Shown one piece after another: positions 43,081-51,970 of a stretch of DNA of 64,000 bases. Position 1 is the first letter of the stretch. Each line of letters opens with the position of its first letter. Source of the stretch: Clostridia bacterium (lineage in GTDB: Bacteria > Bacillota > Clostridia > Oscillospirales > Acutalibacteraceae); contig JAFQCU010000036.1 of assembly GCA_017416285.1 (NCBI GenBank), forward strand, positions 62,001 through 126,000, read 5' to 3'. The translations under genes were made by a program, and so were the position numbers. Below the pieces are notes generated by a model. It saw nothing but the letters and a program-made list of their open reading frames with translations. It ran no database searches and had not been told where the DNA came from.

Positions 43081-43649
43081 ATAATTACGGGTTGAAGCTG
43101 ATTGCCCTTGAGAGCCGCCTCAACCGTTTCGGTAATGAGTGAAAAATTGCATATTAAAGAGTTGTTTTTGCTGTGTGGGTCATCCTGCCGATAGGGCACA
43201 AAGTAAATATTTTTGGTGTTGTGAAGCAGACCAATATTTTTAGCACTACCGCCCAAGGCGTCGTTTGTGGCAATCCCTAAAACAACCGGCTTATTGTTGC
43301 GAAGATGCGCCTTAATTGCCATTGTAACAGCGGTGTCAGTAATGCCAAGCGCCGTTTTTGAAAGGGTGTTACCCGTTGCGGGCGCTACCACCAGAATATC
43401 CAACAAATTTTTAGGTCCTATAGGCTCTGCGCCGACAATATCGTGAATAATTTTTTCGCCGCAAATGTTTTCCACTTTTTCTATTAGGTCGCTTGCTTTA
43501 AAAAAGCGTGTGTCGGTGTTATAAACCATTTCCGACATAATGGGTTTAATTTTTATGGGCAGCCTTGCAAGATTTTCCAAAGCCGCAAGGGATGCTTTAA
43601 GAGTGCAAAAGGAACCCGTCATAGCATACCCCAAGGTTATGTTTTGCAT
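43077..43649 (-). CDS. dpaB: Dipicolinate synthase subunit B
   Basis: 190 residues, flavoprotein-fold subunit (SpoVFB) of the enzyme that makes pyridine-2,6-dicarboxylate for the spore core. ITLGYAMTGSFCT begins the Rossmann-like fold, and LVVAPATGNTLSKTALGITDT is the conserved flavin-binding-family segment. It follows dpaA by 13 bases. Expression is expected in the mother cell under sigma-K-type control in known sporulators; no such promoter was identified here. Confidence 0.93.
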   Translation of the reverse strand: MQNITLGYAMTGSFCTLKASLAALENLARLPIKIKPIMSEMVYNTDTRFFKASDLIEKVENICGEKIIHDIVGAEPIGPKNLLDILVVAPATGNTLSKTALGITDTAVTMAIKAHLRNNKPVVLGIATNDALGGSAKNIGLLHNTKNIYFVPYRQDDPHSKNNSLICNFSLITETVEAALKGNQLQPVII

Positions 43650-43662
43650 AATTTAATTCTCC

Positions 43663-44448
43663 TCAAACAAGTTCCATTACGATTTTTGCCAAGATTTCGC
43701 CGGCGGTTTTCGGGGCACAGAGCCCTGGTATGCCACCCGGCTTAAAAGCCTTAATGCCAAGCGCCTTGGCGTAGTTAAGATTAAAACCACCCTTGCTTGA
43801 TAAATCTATGATTAAATCGGCGGGGCAGTTCACAAGAGCGCTATCGGTCAAAATCTCGACGTCAACCGTGTTAAAAATTATATCATAATCAAGATAAATA
43901 TCGCACAGCGTTTCGGTGTTTATATATTTAAAGCCAAAAGCGGACAGGGTGGCGAAATCTCGTGGTTTTCTGGCGCTTACGGTTACTTCTGCTCCAAGTG
44001 CTTTAAGTCGGTCTGCCAAAATTTTACCCACTCTGCCATAGCCCACCACCAACACCTTGCTTTTCCACAGAGTGAAATCGGTTTCGTTTACTGCAAGTGC
44101 TATTGCGCCTTCAGCGGTGGGGACAGCGTTCAAAAGCGCAAAGCTGTCAAGGGTATTGTAATCAATATAATTTTTGTTTAAAAACTTATAATTGCAACAC
44201 AAAATCAGTTGGGTTTGTGCCTTTTCGGCAATTTCATAAAGGGGTATTTTGCGGTTGGTTAACGGACAATAAACCGTTTGATTGTCTTTGGTTGTTGGCA
44301 CAGGTAACAGAATAATATCGCTGTTTTCAATATTACCGTTATCATCAGGGTAAAGCCCCAAGGTTTCAACCAAAAAATTCTCCTTATCAAGACGTTTTTT
44401 TGCAACCCGTAAGCGATTGTCTCCGCCAATAATTAAAACCCTTTTCAT
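43663..44448 (-). CDS. dpaA: Dipicolinate synthase subunit A
   Basis: 261 residues, NAD(P)-binding subunit (SpoVFA). The N-terminus KRVLIIGGDNRL and the second Rossmann motif VLVVGYGRVGKILADRLKALGA are diagnostic, followed by SSKGGFNL and KPGGIPGLCAPKTAGEIL near the C-terminus. The ATG at 44448 is chosen because the family begins at this point; a longer in-frame extension is hydrophobic and lacks a ribosome site. Presence of dpaA/dpaB is strong evidence that the organism forms endospores. Confidence 0.93.
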   Translation of the reverse strand: MKRVLIIGGDNRLRVAKKRLDKENFLVETLGLYPDDNGNIENSDIILLPVPTTKDNQTVYCPLTNRKIPLYEIAEKAQTQLILCCNYKFLNKNYIDYNTLDSFALLNAVPTAEGAIALAVNETDFTLWKSKVLVVGYGRVGKILADRLKALGAEVTVSARKPRDFATLSAFGFKYINTETLCDIYLDYDIIFNTVDVEILTDSALVNCPADLIIDLSSKGGFNLNYAKALGIKAFKPGGIPGLCAPKTAGEILAKIVMELV

Positions 44449-44474
44449 AACTAACACCACGTATATAAAAATTA

Positions 44475-44517
44475 AAAGCGCCATGCTGTACATTACAGTT
44501 TATGGCGCTTTATTTTT
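44475..44517 (-). terminator. Terminator between cca and dpaA
   Basis: AAAGCGCCAT / ATGGCGCTTT 10-bp stem with an inner CTGTA/TACAG-like pairing. On the minus strand it lies between the cca stop and dpaA and is followed by a T-rich stretch. Confidence 0.7.
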
Positions 44518-44522
44518 ATGTG

Positions 44523-45635
44523 TTACATTATTTCTTTAAGTAATTTGGCTTTTGTGTTAAAGGTTGGGTCGGCAATAACCTTTTGCTGTAATTCGCTTAA
44601 AATTTCACCTATTTTTTCACCCTTAATGCCACGTTCTAACAGGTCGTTACCCGTTATTTTAAGGTGACCGATAAGGTATGGCTCGTGATTTTCTAAAATT
44701 TCGTTTAACAGGGTATTTGGCGTATTTTTAAGTGCCAAAAAGTCACGGGTAATTTCCTCGTTTGAAATGGCTAAGCATCGCTTAATATCAGCTTTTGTGT
44801 CAAAAGGCATGGGCATTAATTTGTTTAGCCCCTCGATATACGATTTTTCTTTATTTGAAAGCTTTAAATCGCATTTAATTTCGCTAGACAGCAAAAGATA
44901 AAGGCATAAATTTGGTTTGTCGCTGTGGTTTTTTATTAAATCAAAATCAGGGCAGGTGTCAATGCCGATAAATGAAAGCCCGCCACAATCAATAAGCGGT
45001 TTTATAACCTTAAAATTTTCACCTAATACGGCGGTTTTTAGCTCAGCCATAACACGTTCGGTGCTTACCTTCTTTAAAAGAGAAGCACATTTTATAGCGG
45101 CGTTAAAGGTTTTTTCTTCAATTTCAAAATCAAGGGTTGAAGCAAAGCGAAAAAGCCTTAAAATACGCAGGGCATCCTCTTTAAAGCGGGTTTCGGGGTC
45201 GCCGACTGCACGCAGGGTTTTATTTTTTAAATCCTTTTGCCCGTCAAACAAGTCACAAAGTCCGTTTTTGTGGTTATAAGCCATTGCGTTTACCGTAAAA
45301 TCACGGCGGGAAAGGTCATCCTTTAAATTTCGCACAAACTTAACGCTGTCGGGTCGGCGGGCATCATGATATTCACCGTCTGTGCGAAAGGTGGTAACCT
45401 CTATCGGTTCGTTATCTATTAAAACGGTGATTGTGCCGTGCTTTATGCCCGTTGGCACGGTGTGGTCAAATACCGATATAACCTCCTCGGGTGTAGCGGA
45501 AGTGGTCACGTCATAATCGTGGGGAATTTTAGAAAGCAAAATATCACGCACACACCCACCCACAATATAGGCTTCAAAACCGTTTTTGTTAAGCTTTTCA
45601 ATAACATATTCGATTTTTTCGGGGATTTTGAACAT
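44523..45635 (-). CDS. cca: tRNA nucleotidyltransferase (CCA-adding or polyA polymerase family)
   Basis: 370 residues, class II nucleotidyltransferase. The N-terminal head has GGCVRDILL and the catalytic DYDVTTSATP motif; DGEYHDARRPDSVKFV, RRDFTVNAMAYN and GDPETRFKEDALRILRLFRFAS follow. The tail lacks an HD domain, as in many Firmicutes CCA enzymes. It adds or repairs the 3' CCA of tRNAs. It is divergent from murC. Confidence 0.9.
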   Translation of the reverse strand: MFKIPEKIEYVIEKLNKNGFEAYIVGGCVRDILLSKIPHDYDVTTSATPEEVISVFDHTVPTGIKHGTITVLIDNEPIEVTTFRTDGEYHDARRPDSVKFVRNLKDDLSRRDFTVNAMAYNHKNGLCDLFDGQKDLKNKTLRAVGDPETRFKEDALRILRLFRFASTLDFEIEEKTFNAAIKCASLLKKVSTERVMAELKTAVLGENFKVIKPLIDCGGLSFIGIDTCPDFDLIKNHSDKPNLCLYLLLSSEIKCDLKLSNKEKSYIEGLNKLMPMPFDTKADIKRCLAISNEEITRDFLALKNTPNTLLNEILENHEPYLIGHLKITGNDLLERGIKGEKIGEILSELQQKVIADPTFNTKAKLLKEIM

Positions 45636-45725
45636 TATTTGTGTTCACCTGCCAAAAAAGTATTTATTTTTTAGTATAAAAGTAGTATACTAATATGATA
45701 GATAAAAGTTGTAAGGAGATTTATT

Positions 45726-47120
45726 ATGAAACTGCAACGTAATGAAGATAAAATTATCGACAATGTAAAGCGTATTCATATGATAGGTATCGGCGGTAGC
45801 GGTATGTGTCCGCTTGCTGAAATTCTTAATAGCAAGGGTTATATTTTAACCGGTTCTGACAATAACGAAAGCGACCCCTTAAAGCGTGTCAAGGCGCTTG
45901 GCATAAAGGTGTTTATGGGGCACAGTGCTGAAAATATCGAGGGGGCCGAGTTGGTTGTTTATTCGGCTGCTATTTCTAAAGAAAACCCCGAAATTGTAGA
46001 GGCTGAAAAGCGTGGTATTCCCACAATGGAGCGTTCACACCTTTTGGGCGCCATTACCCGTAAGTATGATAACGTTATTGGCGTGTGCGGTACCCATGGT
46101 AAAACCTCTGTTACTTCTATGATAACACAAATTTTAATTTTAAACAAGATGGAACCTACCGCAGTTATCGGCGGCAAGCTTCCGCTTATAAATTCAAACG
46201 GTATTGCGGGTAAAAGCGAAATTATGGTTTGCGAAAGTTGTGAGTTTGTGGACACTTTTTTACAGCTTTCTCCCGATATTACGGTGCTTTTAAATATCGA
46301 TAACGACCACCTTGATTATTTTAAAACAATGGAAAATATGGTGGCATCCTTTAAAAAGTTTATCGCAATGGGTAAGTTTTGCTACGTTAACGGCGATGAT
46401 ACTCTTGCTTTGTCTGCCACCAAGGGGCTTGACCTTAAAACCACAACCTTTGGCTTTAGTCCCGAAAACGATTTTTATGCCGCAAACGAAGTGGCAGGCA
46501 AATTCGGTTTTTCGTTTGACGTTATGAAGGGTGACAAAAAGCTCTGTCGCCTTGACCTTAAAATTCCCGGCCACCATAACATTTTAAATGCGCTTTCGGC
46601 ATTTGCGGTGGCTTACGATTTGGGCGTTTCACCCGAGGGTATTAAGGAAGCACTCGAAAAGTTTACAGGCGCTGGCAGACGTTTTGAATTTTTGGGTGAA
46701 TTTAATGGTTTTGTGTTGGCGGACGACTATGCTCACCACCCGACTGAAATTAACGCCACCCTTACGGCAGCTAAAAACCTTGATTATAACCGTGTTATTG
46801 CGGTTTTTCAGCCCTTTACTTTTTCACGTACTGCACTTTTAAAGGATGACTTTATTAAAGCGTTATCTGTTGCAGATAAGGTGATTTTAACCCCCATTAT
46901 GGGCTCACGTGAAGTTAATACCTTTAACATTTATTCAGAAGATTTGGCAAAGGAGCTTCCCGACTGCGTTATCGTTGACGGCTTCCCGAATATTGCAGAT
47001 GAAATTATTAAAACCGCCAAAGCGGGCGATATTGTAATTACTATGGGCGGCGGCGACATTTATAAGGCAGCCTATATTGTTAGGCAGAAGATGACCGAAC
47101 ACATCACGCCTGACAAATAA
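45726..47120 (+). CDS. murC: UDP-N-acetylmuramate-L-alanine ligase
   Basis: 464 residues, ATP-dependent ligase adding L-Ala to UDP-MurNAc. Three Mur domains: N-terminal Rossmann with MIGIGGSGMCPLAEIL, central ATPase with GVCGTHGKTSVTSMI and the DNDHLDYF motif, and C-terminal domain with GAGRRFEFLG and YAHHPTEI. GTAAGGAG lies upstream of the ATG. It stands alone here, separated from other mur genes, with a T/A-rich divergent region shared with cca. Confidence 0.95.
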   Translation: MKLQRNEDKIIDNVKRIHMIGIGGSGMCPLAEILNSKGYILTGSDNNESDPLKRVKALGIKVFMGHSAENIEGAELVVYSAAISKENPEIVEAEKRGIPTMERSHLLGAITRKYDNVIGVCGTHGKTSVTSMITQILILNKMEPTAVIGGKLPLINSNGIAGKSEIMVCESCEFVDTFLQLSPDITVLLNIDNDHLDYFKTMENMVASFKKFIAMGKFCYVNGDDTLALSATKGLDLKTTTFGFSPENDFYAANEVAGKFGFSFDVMKGDKKLCRLDLKIPGHHNILNALSAFAVAYDLGVSPEGIKEALEKFTGAGRRFEFLGEFNGFVLADDYAHHPTEINATLTAAKNLDYNRVIAVFQPFTFSRTALLKDDFIKALSVADKVILTPIMGSREVNTFNIYSEDLAKELPDCVIVDGFPNIADEIIKTAKAGDIVITMGGGDIYKAAYIVRQKMTEHITPDK

Positions 47121-47369
47121 TAATTTTTCGTTTATTCTTGGCTCATCATTTGTAATAGTTACTATTACGGCATTCTTCGCCTTCACCTCTCCAAAAAATT
47201 ATTTATTTGTAGGTCGAAGAGTTTCTCTTTGCCGCTTTTGGAGAAAAGGCGAAGCGTGAAATTTGCAGTAAGGCTAACGCCTTACAAAAATAAACGCAAG
47301 AAAGGTATCAAAAGGCGGCAAGCGAAACCGTAATGGTTTCGGTCATCTTCTGCCTAAGGAAAAATTAGG
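47121..47369. other. Gene-free region with several inverted repeats
   Basis: No coding frame is supported. Three pairings are visible: CTTCGCCTT (47175-47183) with AAGGCGAAG (47246-47254), extended by TCTCC/GGAGA; GTAAGGC-TAAC-GCCTTAC (47268-47285); and CGAAACC-GTAAT-GGTTTCG (47323-47341). The second could terminate murC. The first resembles the CCTTCTCC/GGAGAAGG arms of the element at 41454. I cannot assign it to a known riboswitch or T-box. Confidence 0.5.
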
Positions 47370-48494
47370 ATGACAGTAAAACTTTATGACATGGATTCGC
47401 ACTTAAGCGAATTTTCGGCAACCGTTTTATCCTGCGAAAATGCGGTAGCGGTTTTAGATAAAACGGCATTTTTCCCCGAAGGTGGCGGACAAACCTCCGA
47501 CACGGGTTTTATAGACGGGGTAAAGGTGCTAGATGTTCAAATAAAAGACGGAGTTAATTACCATTATCTTGAAAAAGATATTGAAACAGGTAAAACGGTC
47601 AACTGTAAAATTGACTGGGAAGAACGCTTTCGCAAAATGCAAAACCATTCGGGCGAGCATATAATTTCCGGCATTGTTCATTCACTTTACGGCTATGATA
47701 ACGTGGGTTTTCATTTAAGCAAAACCGAAATGACAATGGATTTTAATGGTCTGCTAACACGTGACGATTTGCTTAAAATTGAGCTTTTGGCGAATAAGGC
47801 TGTGTGGGAAAACGTTAAATTTAATTGTTATTACCCCGAAAATTTGGAAAATTTAGAATACCGTAGTAAGCTTGATTTGACCGAGGACGTGCGTATTGTC
47901 GAGATTGAAGGATATGACCGTTGTGCTTGCTGTGCGCCACACGTTAATACATCAAGCGAAATTGGCATTATTAAAATTTTAAATTTTGAAAAATGCAAGG
48001 GCGGTGTGCGGCTTTGGGTTAAATGCGGTGCTGACGCCTTGGCAGACTATAATTTAAAATACCAAAACGCCATTAAAATTTCATCACTTTTATGTGCCGA
48101 ACAGGATAATATTGCCGAAGCGGTAGAAAAACAGCTTGAAATTGAAGGTAATTTAAAATACAAAATCACTGATTTAAAGCGTCGTTTAATCGCCGAAAAG
48201 GTAAATGCCTTTAGTGGTGAAGGCGAAATCACCGCTACTTTTGAAGCGGATATGGATATTAAGGAATTACAGCTTTATGCCGACTCACTTTACAAAAAAT
48301 CGGGCGGTATAAGGGCGATTTTCAGCGGTACGGAAAACGAATATTTCTTTGCAATAGTCGGCGATGAAGCACCTTTGCAAGAATTGTTTTCAAAAATGAA
48401 GCAGTCGCTTAATATTCGTGGTGGTGGCCGTGGCAGTATGGTGCAGGGAACGGTGTTTGCTTCAAAAGCTGATATTGTTAAAATAATGCTTTAA
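47370..48494 (+). CDS. alaX: Alanyl-tRNA editing protein, long AlaX type
   Basis: 374 residues. It deacylates Ser- or Gly-charged tRNA-Ala in trans. The AlaRS editing-domain zinc site is complete: QNHSGEHIISG gives two histidines and RCACCAPH gives the Cys and third His. FFPEGGGQTSDTG is the N-terminal AlaX signature. The C-terminal 150 residues match the coiled coil plus DHHA1 domain (IRGGGRGSMVQGTV) that marks the long AlaX form. TTAGG lies immediately before the ATG and AAGGAAAAA slightly upstream. No alaS is visible. Confidence 0.9.
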   Translation: MTVKLYDMDSHLSEFSATVLSCENAVAVLDKTAFFPEGGGQTSDTGFIDGVKVLDVQIKDGVNYHYLEKDIETGKTVNCKIDWEERFRKMQNHSGEHIISGIVHSLYGYDNVGFHLSKTEMTMDFNGLLTRDDLLKIELLANKAVWENVKFNCYYPENLENLEYRSKLDLTEDVRIVEIEGYDRCACCAPHVNTSSEIGIIKILNFEKCKGGVRLWVKCGADALADYNLKYQNAIKISSLLCAEQDNIAEAVEKQLEIEGNLKYKITDLKRRLIAEKVNAFSGEGEITATFEADMDIKELQLYADSLYKKSGGIRAIFSGTENEYFFAIVGDEAPLQELFSKMKQSLNIRGGGRGSMVQGTVFASKADIVKIML

Positions 48495-48548
48495 AAACGT
48501 ACGGCTTTGTGCTATAATAATTTAGTTAATTTAATTTTAGGAGAAGCT

Positions 48549-49466
48549 ATGAACTGGACCGAAATTACAATCACAGTACCGCAAAAGGATACCGATGAAG
48601 CGGAGGCAATCGCCAATATGACGGTGCCTTATGGTATTTATATTGAAGATTATTCCGATTTAGAGGAAAAGGCAGAGGAAATTGCACACATTAATTTGAT
48701 TGATGAGGAGCTTATCGCAAAGGATCGCACCACCTCACTTATACATATTTACATAAGTGAATGTGACAACGCTATGGAAGCGGTTGAGTTTTTAAAGGAA
48801 CGCTTCCGTGCGGCAAATATTGATTTTACCGTTAATGCAATCGGTGTTAATGATAACGACTGGAACGAAAATTGGAAAAAATATTTCCATGTTAGCGAAA
48901 TTGGTGAAAAGCTTGTTATTGTCCCCAGCTGGGAGGAATATGACAATAAGAATAATCGCACAGTTTTGAATATTGACCCCGGTGCAGCGTTTGGCACAGG
49001 CACCCACGCAACCACCTCGCTTTGTCTTACTCTTTTGGAAAAGCATATAAACAGCGGTGTTAAAATGCTTGACATCGGCACAGGCAGTGGTATTCTGGCT
49101 ATTGCTTCAACCCTTTTGGGGGCAGATAGTGCAATCGGTGTTGATATTGATGCACAGTCGGTTAAAACCGCAAAGGAAAATGCCGAAATAAACAACGTGC
49201 AGGACAAGTGCGAATTTATTGTCGGCGATTTGGCTGATAAAATAAGCGGTAAATTTAATGTCATTTGTGCTAATATCGTGGCAGACGTTATAATAAAGCT
49301 TTTTGAAAACGTTGCCGATTTTATGGAAGATGATGCAGTTTTGATTATTTCAGGCATTATTGATTTAAGAAAAGATGACGTTTTAAATTCTGCAGCGGCA
49401 CACGGCTTTAAAATAGCCGAGGAAAACTATAAAGATAACTGGTGTGCTTTCACTTTAACAAAATAA
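48549..49466 (+). CDS. prmA: Ribosomal protein L11 methyltransferase
   Basis: 305 residues, SAM-dependent methyltransferase modifying ribosomal protein L11. SAM motif I is MLDIGTGSGILAIASTLLGA, preceded by DPGAAFGTGTHATTSLC, and the post-motif CANIVADVI follows; the N-terminal substrate-recognition domain begins MNWTEITITV. The ATG at 48549 follows AGGAGAAG; a longer frame upstream has no such site. It is followed 14 bases later by prfB. Confidence 0.94.
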   Translation: MNWTEITITVPQKDTDEAEAIANMTVPYGIYIEDYSDLEEKAEEIAHINLIDEELIAKDRTTSLIHIYISECDNAMEAVEFLKERFRAANIDFTVNAIGVNDNDWNENWKKYFHVSEIGEKLVIVPSWEEYDNKNNRTVLNIDPGAAFGTGTHATTSLCLTLLEKHINSGVKMLDIGTGSGILAIASTLLGADSAIGVDIDAQSVKTAKENAEINNVQDKCEFIVGDLADKISGKFNVICANIVADVIIKLFENVADFMEDDAVLIISGIIDLRKDDVLNSAAAHGFKIAEENYKDNWCAFTLTK

Positions 49467-49480
49467 TATGGAGGAAATTT

Positions 49481-50617
49481 ATGCTTGAATTTGAGCAGTT
49501 AGGTCTAAAGCTTGAGGCTAACGAGTCAGAGCTGCGTGATTTAAAGGACGCTTTAGGTTATAACGCACTTTGTCGTGAAATTGAAGAGCTTGAAACCAAG
49601 GCGGCAGCCCCCGGCTTTTGGGACGACCTTGAAAATTCTCAAAAGGTTTTACAAAAAACGGGCAAGCTTAAAAATACCGTTTCCCGCTATGACGGGCTTT
49701 GCCAAAGCTATGACGACCTTTTGGTTTTGATTGAGCTTGGTAACGACGAAGGCGACCTTTCTTTGATTGAAGAAATCGAAAGCGGTATCATAGATTTTGA
49801 AAAAGGTCTTGCCGAGCTACGCCTTACAACCCTTTTGACGGGTGAATACGATAAGAACAATGCAGTTATCACCTTCCACGCAGGTGCGGGTGGTACAGAA
49901 GCAATGGACTGGGTTTCAATGCTTGTGCGTATGTATACACGTTGGACCGAACGCCACGGCTTTAAGGTTTCTCTTCTTGACTTTTTGGACGGTGATGAAG
50001 CAGGGCTAAAAAGCGCCGTACTTGAAATAACGGGTGAAAATGCTTACGGCTATTTAAAAAGTGAATCGGGCGTACACCGTTTAGTGCGTGTGTCACCCTT
50101 TGATGCTTCGGGCAGACGCCATACCTCTTTTGCATCACTTGAGGTTATGCCCGAAATTACTGACGATATGAATATTGAAGTCAGGGAAGAGGATATAAAA
50201 ATGGACGTGTTCCGGTCTTCCGGTGCGGGCGGTCAGCACATCAATAAAACCTCTTCTGCGGTGCGCTTAACCCATATTCCAACGGGCATTGTGGTTGCTT
50301 GCCAAAATGAAAGAAGTCAGTTCCAAAATAAAGACAAGGCAATGAAAATGCTTAAATCCAAGCTTTTGGAAATTAAAGAGCGTGAGCACCTTGAAAAAAT
50401 TGAAGACATCAAGGGTGTTCAAAAGGATATTGCTTGGGGCAGTCAGATACGCTCTTACGTATTTATGCCATACACCTTGGCAAAGGACCACCGCACAGGG
50501 TTTGAATCGGGCAATATAAACGCTGTTATGGACGGCGATTTAGACGGCTTTATAAATGCTTATTTGAAGGCGGCTTCAAAGGGCGAATTAAGTAATGAAA
50601 TCGGAGAAAATGAATGA
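49481..50617 (+). CDS. prfB: Peptide chain release factor 2, no programmed frameshift
   Basis: 378 residues. The GGQ peptidyl-hydrolysis motif is in SSGAGGQHINKTSSAVR, and the SPF stop-codon-recognition motif of RF2 is in RVSPFDASGRRHTSF. The gene is one uninterrupted frame from the ATG, which follows GGAGG; the UGA-dependent +1 frameshift site near codon 25 found in many prfB genes is not present. It overlaps the next gene by 4 bases. Confidence 0.95.
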   Translation: MLEFEQLGLKLEANESELRDLKDALGYNALCREIEELETKAAAPGFWDDLENSQKVLQKTGKLKNTVSRYDGLCQSYDDLLVLIELGNDEGDLSLIEEIESGIIDFEKGLAELRLTTLLTGEYDKNNAVITFHAGAGGTEAMDWVSMLVRMYTRWTERHGFKVSLLDFLDGDEAGLKSAVLEITGENAYGYLKSESGVHRLVRVSPFDASGRRHTSFASLEVMPEITDDMNIEVREEDIKMDVFRSSGAGGQHINKTSSAVRLTHIPTGIVVACQNERSQFQNKDKAMKMLKSKLLEIKEREHLEKIEDIKGVQKDIAWGSQIRSYVFMPYTLAKDHRTGFESGNINAVMDGDLDGFINAYLKAASKGELSNEIGENE

Positions 50618-51918
50618 TGAAAAAAGTAATTAGTTTAGTATTGGCGTTAACCTTTATTTTGACGTTAGCGGGTTGTACAAAGGAAAACAAGGGCAGAATC
50701 AAATATAATCTTAAGATGGATAAGTTTGTTACCCTTGGCGAATACGAAGGCATTAAAATTGATACAAAGGGCGAAGAATACACCACAATTTATTCACAGT
50801 TTATGAATAGCGATATTCAGTCTTTTGATTTTTACAAAAAGGTTACCGAAGGTAAACTTAAAAAGGGCGACGTTGCCAACATTAACTATGTTGGTAAGTT
50901 AAATGGTAAGGAATTTGATGGCGGCAGTGCCGACAATCAGGAATTAGAACTTGGCTCAAATACATTTATCCCCGGCTTTGAAGAGGGTCTTATCGGTGCT
51001 GAAATCGGCAAAACTGTTGATTTAGACGTTACCTTCCCCAAGGATTACGGTAATACTGAATTAGCTGGCAAAGCTGTTGTATTCACAGTTAAAGTTAATC
51101 ACGTTGTTATTTATGATAAAACTACAGAGGGTACTCTTAAAAACGGTGACACCGTTAATATTGACTTTACAGGTAAATTAGACGGCAAGGAATTTGATGG
51201 CGGCAGCGCAAAGGGTTATAATTTAACACTTGGTTCTGGTCAGTTTATTGAAGGCTTTGAAGAAAAGCTCGTTGGCGTTAAAATTGGTGAAACGGTTGAC
51301 CTTAATTTGAAATTCCCCACCAATTACACTGCAGAGCTTGCCGGTAAGGACGTTGTGTTTACGGTTAAAGTAAACTATACTACCGCAAAGCGTGCCTTAA
51401 CCCCTGAAGAATATTATGAAGAGCTCGATTACGAAAATGTTGAGGAATATTACGATTCGCTCAAGGAAAGAACCTTTAATAACATTATTATGACCAAGGT
51501 TTTGGCTGACGCAAAGGTTAAGAAATACCCAAAAGTTGAAAAGAAATCGGCTATTGCACAGGGTAAAAAGGCGTTTGAAACAAACCTTAAGCAATATTAT
51601 GGAGAGTCGGTAACACTTGAATATTATCTTACCGCTAATAATATGACCGATGAAGATTTCGAAAAACAGGTTATTACAAACTATGCAGAGCCTATGATGC
51701 AGGAAGAAATGACATTTTATGCCATTTTTGATGATGCGGGTCTCACCTTTGACAAGGATGAGCTTGTAAAGAAAACTAAAGAGGTTGTTGCTTCTTATAA
51801 GAGTGACAAGGTTACCGAAAAAACTCTCAAAGAGCAAAACGGCGAAAGCTATTTTGAATATATTTATATTCAGGAAAAGGTTCTCGACTATTTAATCGAC
51901 AAAGCAAAAATTTCTTAA
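50614..51918 (+). CDS. Lipoprotein with two FKBP-type prolyl isomerase domains (trigger-factor-like)
   Basis: 434 residues. Signal peptide with lipobox LTLAGC (Cys21), then a short linker with FVTLGEYEGIKID, which resembles the segment preceding the FKBP domain of trigger factor. FKBP domain 1 covers about 80-165 and domain 2 about 173-256; both keep the F-D-G-G and F-I-x-G-F-E-E pocket residues, so both may be active. The remaining 175 residues are helical, like the trigger-factor chaperone arm. Inferred role: membrane-anchored foldase for exported proteins, similar in niche to PrsA. The start overlaps the prfB stop. Confidence 0.85.
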   Translation: MMKKVISLVLALTFILTLAGCTKENKGRIKYNLKMDKFVTLGEYEGIKIDTKGEEYTTIYSQFMNSDIQSFDFYKKVTEGKLKKGDVANINYVGKLNGKEFDGGSADNQELELGSNTFIPGFEEGLIGAEIGKTVDLDVTFPKDYGNTELAGKAVVFTVKVNHVVIYDKTTEGTLKNGDTVNIDFTGKLDGKEFDGGSAKGYNLTLGSGQFIEGFEEKLVGVKIGETVDLNLKFPTNYTAELAGKDVVFTVKVNYTTAKRALTPEEYYEELDYENVEEYYDSLKERTFNNIIMTKVLADAKVKKYPKVEKKSAIAQGKKAFETNLKQYYGESVTLEYYLTANNMTDEDFEKQVITNYAEPMMQEEMTFYAIFDDAGLTFDKDELVKKTKEVVASYKSDKVTEKTLKEQNGESYFEYIYIQEKVLDYLIDKAKIS

Positions 51919-51926
51919 TAAATAAT

Positions 51927-51955
51927 AAGCGGGGGTAAAACCCCGCTTAGTTTTT
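51927..51955 (+). terminator. Terminator after the FKBP lipoprotein gene
   Basis: AAGCGGGG / CCCCGCTT 8-bp GC-rich stem with a GTAAAA-type loop, followed by AGTTTTT. Confidence 0.85.
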
Positions 51956-51970
51956 GAAAGGCGGTGTGGT

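Noticed and set aside
47121..47369. T-box leader before alaX
   Set aside because: No T-box core sequence (AGGGTGGNACCGCG-like) or specifier arrangement is visible.
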